Assembly (NCBI GenBank): GCA_002699025.1
Contig: PABA01000133.1
Span: forward strand, 1 to 54,855
DNA: 54,855 bases
Direction of reading: 5' to 3'
Source of the DNA: Sandaracinus sp.
GTDB lineage: Bacteria; Myxococcota_A; Polyangia; Polyangiales; Houyiibacteriaceae
Shown: piece after piece, positions 6,953-16,230 of the stretch
Numbering within the stretch: position 1 is the stretch's first letter
Layout: each line of letters opens with the position of its first letter
Notes under the pieces: model-generated
What the model was told of the DNA's origin: nothing
Seen by the model: the letters and a program-made list of their open reading frames with translations, nothing else
Databases searched by the model: none
Made by a program: the position numbers and the translations under genes

Positions 6953-8408
6953 CGTCGAGGACGAGCGGCTCGAGGCTCGGGGCGCGCCGGCCGATGGTGA
7001 AGGCGCCGGCGACGCGCTCGACCACGGAGGCGACCTTCCGCCGCTGCTTCGGGTGCACGTGGAGGCGCGCGAGGGGCTGGCCCTTCTTCACCTTCTCGCC
7101 GGGCTTGGCGTCGATGGTGATGCCCACGGCCGGGTCCACGTCCTGATCGCTCCGCGTGCGGCCGGCGCCGAGGGAGACGCTCGACCAGCCGATCTCGAAG
7201 GCGTCGATGCCCGTGACGAAGCCTGCCTTCGGCGCCGGGACCTCGAGGGTGGACTTCGCGATCGCGAGCCGGTCCGGCTCGGCGACGACGCGCGGGTCGC
7301 CGCCCTGGGCCTTCACGATCTTCTCCATCACGCGGATCGCCTCGCCGCTCGCGATGGCGGCCTCGAGCTTCTTCCGCGCGTCCTTCTCCGAGCGCGCCGC
7401 GCCGCCGAGGCGGAGCATCTCCACGGCCAGCGCCATGGTGCAGTCGATCAGATCCTCCGGGCCCTCGCCGTGGAGCACGCGGAGCGCCTCGGCCGTCTCG
7501 ATGGCGTTGCCGACCGTGCGCCCGAGCGGCGCGTCCATGCGGGTGAGGATCGCCGTGACCTTCTTCCCGGCGAGGCGGCCGACGCGGACGATGCTCTTGG
7601 CGAGCTCCGTGGCCTGCTCGGGCGTCTTCATGAAGGCGCCCTTGCCGACCTTCACGTCGAGCACGAGCGCGTCGATGCCCTCGGCGAGCTTCTTGGAGAG
7701 GATGCTCGCCGTGATCAGCGGGACCGACTCGATGGTCGCCGTCACGTCGCGGAGCGCGTAGAGCTGCCGGTCCGCCGGGGCGAGCTCGGCGGTCTGCTTG
7801 AAGAGGGAGCAGCCGACCTTCTTCAGCTGGGAGGCGAAGCGCTTCGTGCTCATGTCCATGCGGAAGCCCGGGATCGCCTCGAGCTTGTCCACCGTGCCGC
7901 CGGTGTGGCCGAGGCCGCGGCCGCTGATCATGGGGACGGGGACGCCGCAGGCCGCCACGAGCGGGGCGAGGCAGATGCTGACCTTGTCGCCGACGCCGCC
8001 CGTGCTGTGCTTGTCGACCTTCACGCCGGGCACGGACGAGAGGTCCATGACCGTCCCGCTGTCGCGCATGGCGAGCGTGAGCGCCGCCGTCTCCTTCGGC
8101 GTCATGCCGCGGAAGAACGTGGCCATGGCGAAGGCGGCCATCTGGTAGTCGGTGACGCCGCCGTCGACGTAGCCCTCGACCAGCTGCTGGATCTCCGCCT
8201 CGGCGAGGGCGCCTCCGTCGCGCTTCTTGGCGATGAGCTCCGGCGTCGTCGGGGACGCGGCGGGCTTCTTCGCGGGCGCCTTCGTCGACGCGCGCCGCGT
8301 CTTCGCGGGCTTCTTCGCGGGCTTTTTCGCGGGCTTTTTCGCGGGCTTTTTCGCGGTGCGCTTCGCGGGCTTCTTCGAGGACTTCTTCGCGCTCTTCTTC
8401 GCGGCCAT
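6939..8408 (-). CDS. deoA: Thymidine/pyrimidine-nucleoside phosphorylase with histone-like N-terminal tail
   Basis: A 489-residue enzyme that cleaves thymidine or related pyrimidine nucleosides with phosphate to base and deoxyribose-1-phosphate. Family motifs are KHSTGGVGDKVS (phosphate site), SGRGLGHTGGTVDKLE (the family signature), TAELAPADRQLYALRD and DVKVGKGAFM. The C-terminal PYNP domain includes GDPRV and a terminal GxKVKKGQPL-like segment. Residues 1-60 are a Lys/Ala/Pro tail with repeated AKKP units, not part of the ~435-residue family core and similar to histone H1-like tails. Start ATG 8408 has no Shine-Dalgarno, but a TAGGGT box lies 7 nt upstream. The gene ends inside the convergent peptidase gene. 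Confidence 0.93.
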   Translation of the reverse strand: MAAKKSAKKSSKKPAKRTAKKPAKKPAKKPAKKPAKTRRASTKAPAKKPAASPTTPELIAKKRDGGALAEAEIQQLVEGYVDGGVTDYQMAAFAMATFFRGMTPKETAALTLAMRDSGTVMDLSSVPGVKVDKHSTGGVGDKVSICLAPLVAACGVPVPMISGRGLGHTGGTVDKLEAIPGFRMDMSTKRFASQLKKVGCSLFKQTAELAPADRQLYALRDVTATIESVPLITASILSKKLAEGIDALVLDVKVGKGAFMKTPEQATELAKSIVRVGRLAGKKVTAILTRMDAPLGRTVGNAIETAEALRVLHGEGPEDLIDCTMALAVEMLRLGGAARSEKDARKKLEAAIASGEAIRVMEKIVKAQGGDPRVVAEPDRLAIAKSTLEVPAPKAGFVTGIDAFEIGWSSVSLGAGRTRSDQDVDPAVGITIDAKPGEKVKKGQPLARLHVHPKQRRKVASVVERVAGAFTIGRRAPSLEPLVLDVIRR

Positions 8409-8415
8409 GCGCGCG

Positions 8416-8421
8416 ACCCTA
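8416..8421 (-). promoter_or_regulatory. Putative -10 box for a leaderless deoA transcript
   Basis: On the minus strand TAGGGT is followed by 7 nt and then the deoA ATG at 8408. No ribosome-binding site fits in the gap and no -35 box is clear. Confidence 0.35.
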
Positions 8422-8497
8422 CCCGACCGGGCGGCCCGGCGGTACTCCGCGGCGCCGCGGCCCTCCGAGGCCCGCGGCGTCGCGCTCTCCCGCGCGC

Positions 8498-10903
8498 TCA
8501 GCGCTTCTTGCGGCGCGTGCGGCGGCGCTTCTTCTGGCCGCCGCCGTCCTGCTGCGCCTGCTTCTGCTTCGACGGCCGCGTGCGGCGCCGCTTGGGCGCG
8601 TCCCCGCCGTCCTGCTCGCGTCGCGCCTGCCGCTTGCGCTGGCCGCCGCGCCCGCCGCCGCCGCGCTTGCGGCGCTGGCCCTCGCCCTGCTTCTGCTTGG
8701 ACGAGCGCGAGCGCCGCCGCCCGCGATCCTCGCCCTCCTCGTCGCGCAGGCCGGCGTCGAGGGGGATGGCGGTGATCTCCCGCTCGGGGACGTTCACGTT
8801 CTCGATCCGCACGGTGACCCGGTCGCCCATGCTGAACATGCGCCCGCTGCGGAGGCCGATGAGCCGGATCCCCAGCTCGTCGAGCTCGTAGTAGTCCTGC
8901 AGCCGGTTCACCGGGACCATCGCCTCGACGTAGGGATCGTCGAGGGCGACCCGGAAGCCGTAGTGGTCCACGGTGGAGACGCGCCCCTCGAACTCCTCGC
9001 CGACGCGGTCGCGCATCAGGATGGTCCGGTAGAGCTGCACCACGTCGCGCTCGACCTGCATGGCGCGGCGCTCGAGCCGGCTCGCCTCGGCGGCCGCCTT
9101 GCGCATCTTCGGCAGCATGGTCGCGCCGTCGATGGCCTCGCCGCGGAGCAGCTTCTTCACCACGCGGTGCACGACCATGTCCGGGTAGCGACGGATCGGC
9201 GAGGTGAAGTGCAGGTAGTCCTTCGCCGCCAGGCCGAAGTGGCCGACGTCGCCGTTCGTGTCGTAGGAGGCCTGCTGCATCGCGCGGAGCAGCAGGTAGC
9301 GGAGCACGGGCGCCTCGTCCCGCCCCTCGATCTTCCGGAGGAACTTCGAGAGCTGCTTCGGGTCCCGCGCCTGCTCGGCGTCGATGTCGTGACCGAGCGC
9401 CGAGGCGAGCTGGGCGAAGGTGCCGATCTTCTTCTCGTCGGGCTTGCCGTGGACTCGGTAGATGGCCGGCACGCCCTGGCGCTTGAGCTCGCCGGCGACG
9501 AGCTCGTTCGCGAGGAGCATCATCTCCTCGACCATGCGGTAGGCCTCCCGGACGCCCGGGTCGCTGCGGCTCTCGCGGCAGTCGATGGGCTCGACGTTCT
9601 CGTCGTCGAGGAGGACCTTCGGCTCCGGGAGATCGAAGTCGAGGGCGCCGCGGCGGAGGCGGCGCTTGCGGAGCTTGCGGGTGAGCTCGAGGAGCGCGCT
9701 CAGGTTGTCGACGCGCTTCTCGGCGGCGGGCTGGCGCGGGCCCTCGTCCGTGAGATCGAGCGCGCGGGCGACGCCCTCGTAGGTGAGCTTGCCGCGGCTC
9801 CGCATCACGCCCTCGAAGAGGCGGTAGTGCTTGACGATGCCGGTCTTGGAGAGCTCGGCCTCGACGCCCATGCAGAGCCGGTCCTTGTTCGGGACGAGCG
9901 AGGCGAGGTGCGAGCTGAGCTCCGGCGGGAGCATGGGGATCGCGCGGTCGGGCAGGTAGATGCTGCAGCTCCGCGCGAGGGCCTCCTCGTCGAGGCGCGT
10001 GCCCGGGCGCACGTAGTGGGAGACGTCGGCGATGCAGATGACGACCCGGTAGCCGTCCTTCGTGCGCTCGCAGAAGAGGGCGTCGTCGTGGTCGCGGGCG
10101 TCGAAGGGGTCGATGGTGCAGAGGTCGACGTCGCGCAGGTCCTCGCGGCCCTTCTTGTCGCGCTGGGGCACCCGGTCGGGGAAGGCGGCGGCCTCCTCCT
10201 TCACGTCCTCGGGGAACTCCTCGACGACGTTCTCGCGGATCTTGATCTTCGTGACCTCGACGGTCGTCATGCCGCGCACGCCGAGGTTCTCGACGATCTC
10301 GGCGGCGGCCAGGTCGTCGGGCCCCTGCGGGAAGCGCGCGAGGCGCGCGACGATGGCCTGGTCGGAGCCCTTCTTCTTCGGCGGCTTGCCGAGGAGGAGC
10401 ACCGGCGCGCGGAGGCGCGGGTCGTCGGGCTGGATGACGTACTGCTTGCCCTGGCGCTCGAGCGTGCCCGTGAAGCGCTCGGGGCGGCGCTGGAGCACGG
10501 AGATGACCGTGCCCTCGCGACCCTTGGGCGAGGGGCGGGCGATGATCTCGACCCGGTCCCCGTGGAGGGCGGCGCCCATGGCGCCGGGCGGGATGAAGAC
10601 GTCGTCGCCGCCGTCGTCGGTGGAGACGAAGCCGAAGCCCCGCGGGTTCATGGTGAGCACGCCCTCGATCGTGCCTTCGGCGGCGACGGGGGGCGGCGGG
10701 GGCATCTGCTTCTTGATGCGGAAGCGGTGGCCGGGCATCTCGGTGACGAGGCCCAGGGCGTGGAGCTCGTCGAGGACGTCGAGCATCTCGTCCTTGCGGG
10801 ACTTGGCGACGCCGAGGCGTCCGCAGATTTCGGCGACGTGGAGGGCTCGCGGCGCGCGATCGCGCAGCGCGTCCATCACGCTCTCTCGTTCGATGGGGTT
10901 CAT
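8498..10903 (-). CDS. rnr: Ribonuclease R
   Basis: An 801-residue 3'-to-5' exoribonuclease that degrades structured RNA. Domains in order: winged-helix N-terminus (1-65), cold-shock domains with EGTIEGVL and GFGFVSTDD (about 75-160), the RNB catalytic domain with TIDPFDARDHDDA (metal-binding Asp265, 271, 273 and 274), and an S1 domain around 645-725 (FEGRVSTVDHYGFRVAL). Residues ~726-801 form a very basic Lys/Arg/Gln/Gly tail, as in other RNase R proteins but unusually arginine-rich. It starts with ATG at 10903. It lies 89 bp upstream of deoA on the same strand, so RNA decay and nucleoside salvage may be co-expressed. Confidence 0.95.
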   Translation of the reverse strand: MNPIERESVMDALRDRAPRALHVAEICGRLGVAKSRKDEMLDVLDELHALGLVTEMPGHRFRIKKQMPPPPPVAAEGTIEGVLTMNPRGFGFVSTDDGGDDVFIPPGAMGAALHGDRVEIIARPSPKGREGTVISVLQRRPERFTGTLERQGKQYVIQPDDPRLRAPVLLLGKPPKKKGSDQAIVARLARFPQGPDDLAAAEIVENLGVRGMTTVEVTKIKIRENVVEEFPEDVKEEAAAFPDRVPQRDKKGREDLRDVDLCTIDPFDARDHDDALFCERTKDGYRVVICIADVSHYVRPGTRLDEEALARSCSIYLPDRAIPMLPPELSSHLASLVPNKDRLCMGVEAELSKTGIVKHYRLFEGVMRSRGKLTYEGVARALDLTDEGPRQPAAEKRVDNLSALLELTRKLRKRRLRRGALDFDLPEPKVLLDDENVEPIDCRESRSDPGVREAYRMVEEMMLLANELVAGELKRQGVPAIYRVHGKPDEKKIGTFAQLASALGHDIDAEQARDPKQLSKFLRKIEGRDEAPVLRYLLLRAMQQASYDTNGDVGHFGLAAKDYLHFTSPIRRYPDMVVHRVVKKLLRGEAIDGATMLPKMRKAAAEASRLERRAMQVERDVVQLYRTILMRDRVGEEFEGRVSTVDHYGFRVALDDPYVEAMVPVNRLQDYYELDELGIRLIGLRSGRMFSMGDRVTVRIENVNVPEREITAIPLDAGLRDEEGEDRGRRRSRSSKQKQGEGQRRKRGGGGRGGQRKRQARREQDGGDAPKRRRTRPSKQKQAQQDGGGQKKRRRTRRKKR

Positions 10904-11047
10904 GTGGTTTCGTGGGGTGGGCCCGCGGGACCGGTCGCGGTCGCGGCGGCGCAGAAGGGCGCGGCCGACCGGAGGGTCGCCGAGCGGGCGTGATTGGAAA
11001 AGGGGAGGGGGGTCGGGGCGTCGCTCCGGGAGCGCGGTGCGCGGATG

Positions 11048-12424
11048 TCAGCGCAGCGCGTGGAGCCCGCCGTCGTCGGCGCCCACGTAGAGGGTGCCGT
11101 CGGGCGCGAGGGCGGCCGTCGAGTCGACGTCCTGCCCCAGGTTGTGGCGCCAGAGGACCTCGCCCTCGGCAGAGATGGCATAGAAGAAGTCGTCTTGCGA
11201 GCCGACGTAGATCCGGCCGGCGGCGTCGATGCGCGCCGAAGCCCGGATGCGGCCCGAGGTGGCCACCTTCCAGCGGAGCTCCCCGGTGGGGCTCAGCGCG
11301 TAGAGGTGGCGGTCGTAGGAGCCGACGACGATGGTGCCGTCGGCGGCGATGGCGGGGGTGGCGCGGACGTCCTCGCCGGTCTCGTAGCGCCAGCGCTCGC
11401 GTCCGTCTGGACCCAGGGCCAGAACGTGGCCACGATCGGTCCCGATGTAAATGGTGCCGTCCTCGGCGATGGAGGCGCCGCCGTCGATGCTGGCGCCCGC
11501 GGGGGTGCGCCAGGCGACCTGGCCCGAGGGCTCGACGGCGAGGACCTCGCCCTCCGGGGTGCCGACCACGACCTGCCCGTTCGGGTGGAGCGCCGGGGAG
11601 CTCCGGATGTGGCTCGCCGTGGGGACGTGCCAGCGGACGGCGCCGGCCGGGTCGATGGCGTAGACGCCCTCGGCGGCGGCGTAGACGGTGCCGTCCGGGC
11701 CGATCACGGGGCTCGCGTCGACCTCGTCGTGGAGGTCGAGGCGCCAGCGCACCTGGCCCGTGGGGTCGAGGGCGGTGAGCGTGCCGTCGTCGCTGCCGAC
11801 GTAGACGGTGCCGTCCTCGGCCACGGCGGCGGTCGCGTAGATCTTGTCGCCGGCCGTGTAGCGCCAGCGGAGGCGTCCGTCGGCGGCGACGGCGGCGAAG
11901 CTGCGATCGAGCGAGCCGATGTAGACGGTTCCGTCGGGGCCGACGACGGGCGAGGCGAAGACGCGGGCGCGGGTGCGGTGGACCCAGCGCTGCTCGGGGG
12001 CCTCGGCCGGGCCCGTGTGGACGCTCCGCCCGTGGTGGCGCGGGCTGCCCATGAACATGGCCCGGTCCGGCGTCGGCTCGGTCTCGGCGGGCGGGCCCGC
12101 GTCGGCGGCCGCTCCGGCGTCCTCGGCCGGGGCCACCGGGCCGGCGTCCGGCGGGGTCGCCGTGCTCGACTCCGCATGCGTCCCGGTCAGCTCGGCCTCG
12201 ACCTCGGCCAGGAAGCGGCACCGGCCCTCGTGGCAGATCCGGTCGGCGCGGCACTCGCGGTCCGACATGCAGGGCACGGGCTGGGTCGGTCCCTGGCGCG
12301 CTCCGCACGAGGCGAGGGCGGACGCGAGCGGGAGCGCGAGGACGAGGGTCCGCGCCAGGCGGGCGACCGGCGCCCGCGGCGCGGTGGCGGGGCGGCCGGA
12401 GCCGTTCACGTCCTGAGGCGTCAC
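11048..12424 (-). CDS. PQQ-like beta-propeller repeat lipoprotein
   Basis: A 458-residue protein. After an Arg-rich N-terminus there is a signal segment with lipobox LASC (Cys40), a small Cys cluster (CMSDREC...CHEGRC, about 52-68) and an Ala/Glu/Pro linker. Residues ~145-458 carry about eight repeats of the type PDGTVYIGS..G.L.A.DP.G..RWR, the pattern of PQQ-like/BamB-type propellers. A scaffold or binding role at the membrane is likely; no dehydrogenase catalytic signature is seen. The GTG start at 12424 is uncertain; an internal GTG five codons later is possible. A TACTCC box lies 9 nt upstream of 12424. Confidence 0.8.
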   Translation of the reverse strand: MTPQDVNGSGRPATAPRAPVARLARTLVLALPLASALASCGARQGPTQPVPCMSDRECRADRICHEGRCRFLAEVEAELTGTHAESSTATPPDAGPVAPAEDAGAAADAGPPAETEPTPDRAMFMGSPRHHGRSVHTGPAEAPEQRWVHRTRARVFASPVVGPDGTVYIGSLDRSFAAVAADGRLRWRYTAGDKIYATAAVAEDGTVYVGSDDGTLTALDPTGQVRWRLDLHDEVDASPVIGPDGTVYAAAEGVYAIDPAGAVRWHVPTASHIRSSPALHPNGQVVVGTPEGEVLAVEPSGQVAWRTPAGASIDGGASIAEDGTIYIGTDRGHVLALGPDGRERWRYETGEDVRATPAIAADGTIVVGSYDRHLYALSPTGELRWKVATSGRIRASARIDAAGRIYVGSQDDFFYAISAEGEVLWRHNLGQDVDSTAALAPDGTLYVGADDGGLHALR

Positions 12425-12458
12425 GTCGCCTCGGGAGTAGCAGCCGCGCCCCGCCGCA

Positions 12459-14132
12459 TCAACGATTCGGCGGCTCGTCGGGAGCCGCGGCGGCGTCGTC
12501 GTCGCCGGCCGGCGCCAGCAGGAAGACCTCGTCCCCGCGGAGCAGGGCCACGCGCTCCCCGTCCTGGGAGAGCGCCGCGGCCCGGGGCGGCGGTGCGTCG
12601 GTCCAGCCGGCCGGGCGCCAGAGCTCGCTCCGCCCGCGGCGCGTGACGAGCACGCCCCAGGGCGTCTCGACGATCCAGCTCTCCCCGTCGGGGGTCACGC
12701 GGCCGCCCTGGAGCGGCGCGGGCGGCGGGTCCCCGGTCTCGAGGCGCACCGGATCGCCGGCGGGGAGCCCATCGGCCGTGAGCGGGGCCACCCAGCGCGC
12801 CCCGGGGCGGCCGACCACGAGCCCCTGCGGCGCCCAGCCGAGCGCGCGCCAGAGCGTCGACTCGGGCGGCCGGGTGCAGCCCTCGAGCGGGGCCTCGGCG
12901 ACCGGCCGGCGCTGGGCCGGGGCGAAGCCGGCGCCGGGGCCGACCTGGCTCGCGGGCAGCAGCTCCGCCTCCACGCCCGCGCAGGTCCGCCGGAGACCGC
13001 GGACGAAGAAGCGGCCGCCCGGGTCGCGCACGGGCGCCGGGAGCGCGTCGGCCGGGGTCACGCCGCCGGCCGGCCCGTGGCGCTCGGCGGTCACGCCCCG
13101 GACGATCAGCCCGCCGTCCGCGTCGAAGGCGAGGGCCGTGTGCGTCGTCGCGGCGTCCGGCGTGCCGCGCCAGCGGGTCAGTCGCGTGGCCTCGATCCCG
13201 CTGGCGGCGGCGGCGTCGAGCGCGTCGTCGGGGATGGGCGCGCCCCCCTCCAGCGCCGCGAGGGCGTCCACGAGCTCGCCGGCTTGGAGCAAGGCCGCGA
13301 CCTCGGCGCGGCGCGCGCGCTCGCGCAGGGCGTCGGGGCAGGCGAGCCCCCAGGCGCCCGCGCCGAAGCGGATCCGCGCGTCCTCTCCTCGGCAGAAGGC
13401 GGCGGCCAGGCGAGCGCCGCGCGCCGGGTCCGCGTCCAGGGCGGCGCGGACGCTCGCCTCGGGCTCGCCTGCTTCCCGCGCGAGCCCGCCCGGCCGGTCG
13501 AGCCAGGCGAAAGCGACCTCGGCGCCGTGGACGCGAGCGACCAGGCCGAGGTCCTCGTGGCCGTCCTCGTCGCGATCCTCGAAGACGAGCTCGGCCTCGA
13601 GGGGCGCGCGGGTGGAGAGGGTCTCCCGGACGCGCGGGGCCTCGCCGAGCCCCACCACCCAGCGCACGCGCCAGGGGTCGGCCGCCTCGTCGCCCTCGCA
13701 GCGCAGCTCCGCCTCCGCGAGCGCGCTGACCTCCGTGACCGTCCGCACGCCCGCCCGGGCCACCGCGCAGCCCTCGAGCTCGAGCGTGCTCAGGGTCGCC
13801 GGGGCGAAGCGGTCTCCCTCGCGGCGCGCGGCGGCGAGGCGGAGCTCGCTCTCGGTCTCGGCCACGACCAGGGCGTCCCGGTCGCCGTCCTCGTCGAGGT
13901 CGAGGGCGAGCAGGGCGCGGGGGCTGCCTTCGACGCCGAGGGGAGAGCCCTCCACGGAGAGCGTCCCGGCGCCGGGCTCGAAGCTGCGCCCCTCCCGGGG
14001 GGTGAAGCCCTCGGGCTCCCCGGGATCGTCGGGCGTGGTCTCGCCGTCCTCCTCCTCGCCGAAGGGGACGCGCCGGTCGTCTCCGCCGCAGGCCGCGAGG
14101 AGCGCCAGAAGCGCGAGCGTCGGGAGCCGCAT
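12459..14132 (-). CDS. Large lipoprotein with an FG-GAP/VCBS-like N-terminal motif
   Basis: A 557-residue protein with a signal sequence and lipobox LAAC (Cys15). An acidic linker follows. LDLDEDGDRDALVV near residue 75 is a calcium-binding DxDxDG motif typical of FG-GAP/VCBS repeats, and FEDRDEDGHEDLGLV near 190 is a second copy. The C-terminal part has WD/propeller-like strands ending in SQDGERVALLRGDEVFLLAP. Ala-rich helical stretches lie between. It resembles no enzyme I recognise; a secreted beta-propeller anchored to the membrane is the best reading. It lies just upstream of the PQQ-propeller gene on the same strand (34 bp). Confidence 0.7.
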   Translation of the reverse strand: MRLPTLALLALLAACGGDDRRVPFGEEEDGETTPDDPGEPEGFTPREGRSFEPGAGTLSVEGSPLGVEGSPRALLALDLDEDGDRDALVVAETESELRLAAARREGDRFAPATLSTLELEGCAVARAGVRTVTEVSALAEAELRCEGDEAADPWRVRWVVGLGEAPRVRETLSTRAPLEAELVFEDRDEDGHEDLGLVARVHGAEVAFAWLDRPGGLAREAGEPEASVRAALDADPARGARLAAAFCRGEDARIRFGAGAWGLACPDALRERARRAEVAALLQAGELVDALAALEGGAPIPDDALDAAAASGIEATRLTRWRGTPDAATTHTALAFDADGGLIVRGVTAERHGPAGGVTPADALPAPVRDPGGRFFVRGLRRTCAGVEAELLPASQVGPGAGFAPAQRRPVAEAPLEGCTRPPESTLWRALGWAPQGLVVGRPGARWVAPLTADGLPAGDPVRLETGDPPPAPLQGGRVTPDGESWIVETPWGVLVTRRGRSELWRPAGWTDAPPPRAAALSQDGERVALLRGDEVFLLAPAGDDDAAAAPDEPPNR

Positions 14133-14215
14133 GGATCGGGGGTAGCATCGGGCGGGGAGCCGGGCACGCGCCCTCCTGGCGCGGCGGGAGGGGAAGGAGC
14201 TGTAAGTGCTTGTCG

Positions 14216-14245
14216 TTGAAAGCCCGCGAGCGGCGGGGGTACGGT
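14216..14245 (+). promoter_or_regulatory. Candidate promoter of the outer-membrane protein cluster
   Basis: TTGAAA (14216-14221) and TACGGT (14240-14245) are 18 bp apart, with about 34 bp from the -10 box to the ATG at 14280. Confidence 0.4.
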
Positions 14246-14279
14246 CCGGCCGACGACGGGTCGCCGTCGGGTGGGTGTG

Positions 14280-16223
14280 ATGCAGCTTCTCTGCCGATTG
14301 GGACTGGTCTGTGTGCTCCTCGCGCTCCCGCTGCGCGTGGCGGCGCAGAGTGACGCGGAGGGCGCGGCGGATGCTGCCGAGCGCGGTGAGGGCGACGCGG
14401 ACGCGACCGACGCGGATGCTGCCGAGCGCGGGGAGGGCGACGCGGACGCGACCGACGCGGATGCTGCCGACGCGGGCTCGACCGACGCGGACGGCTCCGA
14501 TGCAGGTGCCGACGTGGAAGGCCCCGACGCCGGGGCGGTCTCGCCCGGGGCCGAAGCGAGCCCGGCGCCCGCCGAGCCCAGGGCGGCCGCGGACGACGTG
14601 GAGGAGCCCCATGCCGAAGCTCCCGCCGAGGCAGAGGCCGAGAGCGCGGACGAGGGCGCAGCGCCCGACGCCCCTGCTGCTCCCGATGCGACCGCCCCCG
14701 GTGCGGCCGACCCGGACGCCATCACCATCGAAGACGTCCGCGGCACCGGTGAGGTGGAGGACGACGAGGACGCAGACGAGAGCGCCGCGCCCGTGCCCTC
14801 GCTCCACGGCGAGTACCGCTTCCGCCTGCACCTCATGAACGACCTGCCGCTCCAGACCCAGGAGCGCACGGGCTTTCCGGACGAGCTCGGACAGAACCTC
14901 TGGGCCACGAACTGGCTCCGCCTCACCGGCCGCCTCGACTTCGCCGGCGGCCGCCTCGCCCTCGTCGGCCAGATCGACCTCCTCGACGGCATGCTCTTCG
15001 GCGACGAGACCGTCGGCGTCGACGCCGCCGCGCGCCCCCGCGACGGCCGCACCGCCTTCGACGCGAGCGGCGTCGACCCCCGGTGGCTCTACCTCGAGTG
15101 GACCTCCCCCATCGGTCTCTTCCGCGCCGGCCTCCAGCCCTCCCACTGGGGCCTCGGCCTCCTCGCCAACGACGGCGCCCACGAGCCCGTCTTCGGCGAC
15201 TACCGCTACGGCAACCGCAACCTCCGCATGCTCTTCGCCACCCGCCCCCTCGGCGCGAGCGTGCCCTTCAACGTCGTCCTCGCCGGCGACCTGGTCTATC
15301 GCGACCCCATCGCGGATCTGACGGATGGCGAGCGCGCCCTCCAGGCCGTCCTCGCCCTCCTCTACGGCGAGCCCGAGCGCGGCGTCGGCGCCTACGTCGT
15401 CTACCGAAGCCAGCGCTCGGAGGTCGACGGGAGCGGCGCCATCCCGAGCCAGTTCGACGACGAGCTCGACGTCTGGATCGTCGACCTCTTCTTCCGCTGG
15501 GACGTCGAGGACCCCTCGGGCGGGCGCCTCTTCGCGGCCTTCGAGGGCCTCTACATCCACGGCGATACGACCCTCACGCGCACGGCCGAGCGCTCCACCT
15601 TCGACGTGCGCCAGTGGACCTGGGCCGCCCAGCTCGGGCGCGAGAGCGACGCCTTCGATCTCGTCCTCGAGGTCGGCTACACGAGCGGCGACTCGAATCC
15701 GGAGGACGGCACGCAGCGGCGGGCCACCATGCACCCGGACCCCCGCATCGGGCTCCTGCTCTTCCCGGAGGTCCTCGCCTGGAACACGGCCCGCAGCTCC
15801 ACGCTGGCCCAGTCGGAGCTGCTCACCGGGCGTCCCTCGCCGGGCTCCGATCTCCTGCCGACGGACGGCGGCGTGAGCGGCGCGACCTACCTCTTCCAGT
15901 ACGCGCTCATCCACCCGAAGGACTGGCTCGACCTGCGCGTCGGCTGGATCTGGGCCCGCGCCACCTCGGACGTGGTCGACCCCTACCGGGCCCGCGCCGA
16001 GTCGAGCCTCGTGAACTACCGCGGCGGCGACCCCTCGAGCCGGGACCTCGGCCTCGAGCTCGACGCGGCGCTCCTCTTCCACGTGCTCCTGCCGAAGGAC
16101 ATCGAGGTCACGGCCGGCGTGGAGGGCGCGGTCTTCGTGCCCGGCCACGCCTTCGACGACGCCGCCGGCAACCGCATGGACACCATGGGCCTCGTCCGCC
16201 TGCGCGCGGGTCTGGAGTTCTGA
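14280..16223 (+). CDS. Outer-membrane beta-barrel protein with acidic Ala/Asp repeat segment
   Basis: A 647-residue protein. Signal peptide with cleavage after RVAAQ (about residue 21). Residues 30-160 are a low-complexity Ala/Asp/Glu segment whose DNA has a 45-bp repeat (starts at 14371, 14416 and 14461) encoding DAAERGEGDADATDA. From ~175 onward the sequence alternates amphipathic strands (GEYRFRLHL, LRLTGRLDF, WLYLEWTSPIGLFRAGL, HWGLGLLAN, LRMLFATRPL), typical of a large barrel, ending in VRLRAGLEF with the C-terminal Phe of outer-membrane proteins. It is a paralog of the protein at 19094. Substrate unknown. The first gene of a same-strand cluster, 7 bp before the ceramidase-like gene. A GTG three codons upstream is an alternative start. 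Confidence 0.8.
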   Translation: MQLLCRLGLVCVLLALPLRVAAQSDAEGAADAAERGEGDADATDADAAERGEGDADATDADAADAGSTDADGSDAGADVEGPDAGAVSPGAEASPAPAEPRAAADDVEEPHAEAPAEAEAESADEGAAPDAPAAPDATAPGAADPDAITIEDVRGTGEVEDDEDADESAAPVPSLHGEYRFRLHLMNDLPLQTQERTGFPDELGQNLWATNWLRLTGRLDFAGGRLALVGQIDLLDGMLFGDETVGVDAAARPRDGRTAFDASGVDPRWLYLEWTSPIGLFRAGLQPSHWGLGLLANDGAHEPVFGDYRYGNRNLRMLFATRPLGASVPFNVVLAGDLVYRDPIADLTDGERALQAVLALLYGEPERGVGAYVVYRSQRSEVDGSGAIPSQFDDELDVWIVDLFFRWDVEDPSGGRLFAAFEGLYIHGDTTLTRTAERSTFDVRQWTWAAQLGRESDAFDLVLEVGYTSGDSNPEDGTQRRATMHPDPRIGLLLFPEVLAWNTARSSTLAQSELLTGRPSPGSDLLPTDGGVSGATYLFQYALIHPKDWLDLRVGWIWARATSDVVDPYRARAESSLVNYRGGDPSSRDLGLELDAALLFHVLLPKDIEVTAGVEGAVFVPGHAFDDAAGNRMDTMGLVRLRAGLEF

Positions 16224-16230
16224 GGCCCCC

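Noticed and set aside
6939-12308. A 1789-codon open frame on the minus strand
   Set aside because: Only its last 489 codons (deoA) are real. The rest is a frame shadow of RNase R and the PQQ protein, with Arg/Pro/Ala-rich junk sequence typical of off-frame reading in high-GC DNA.
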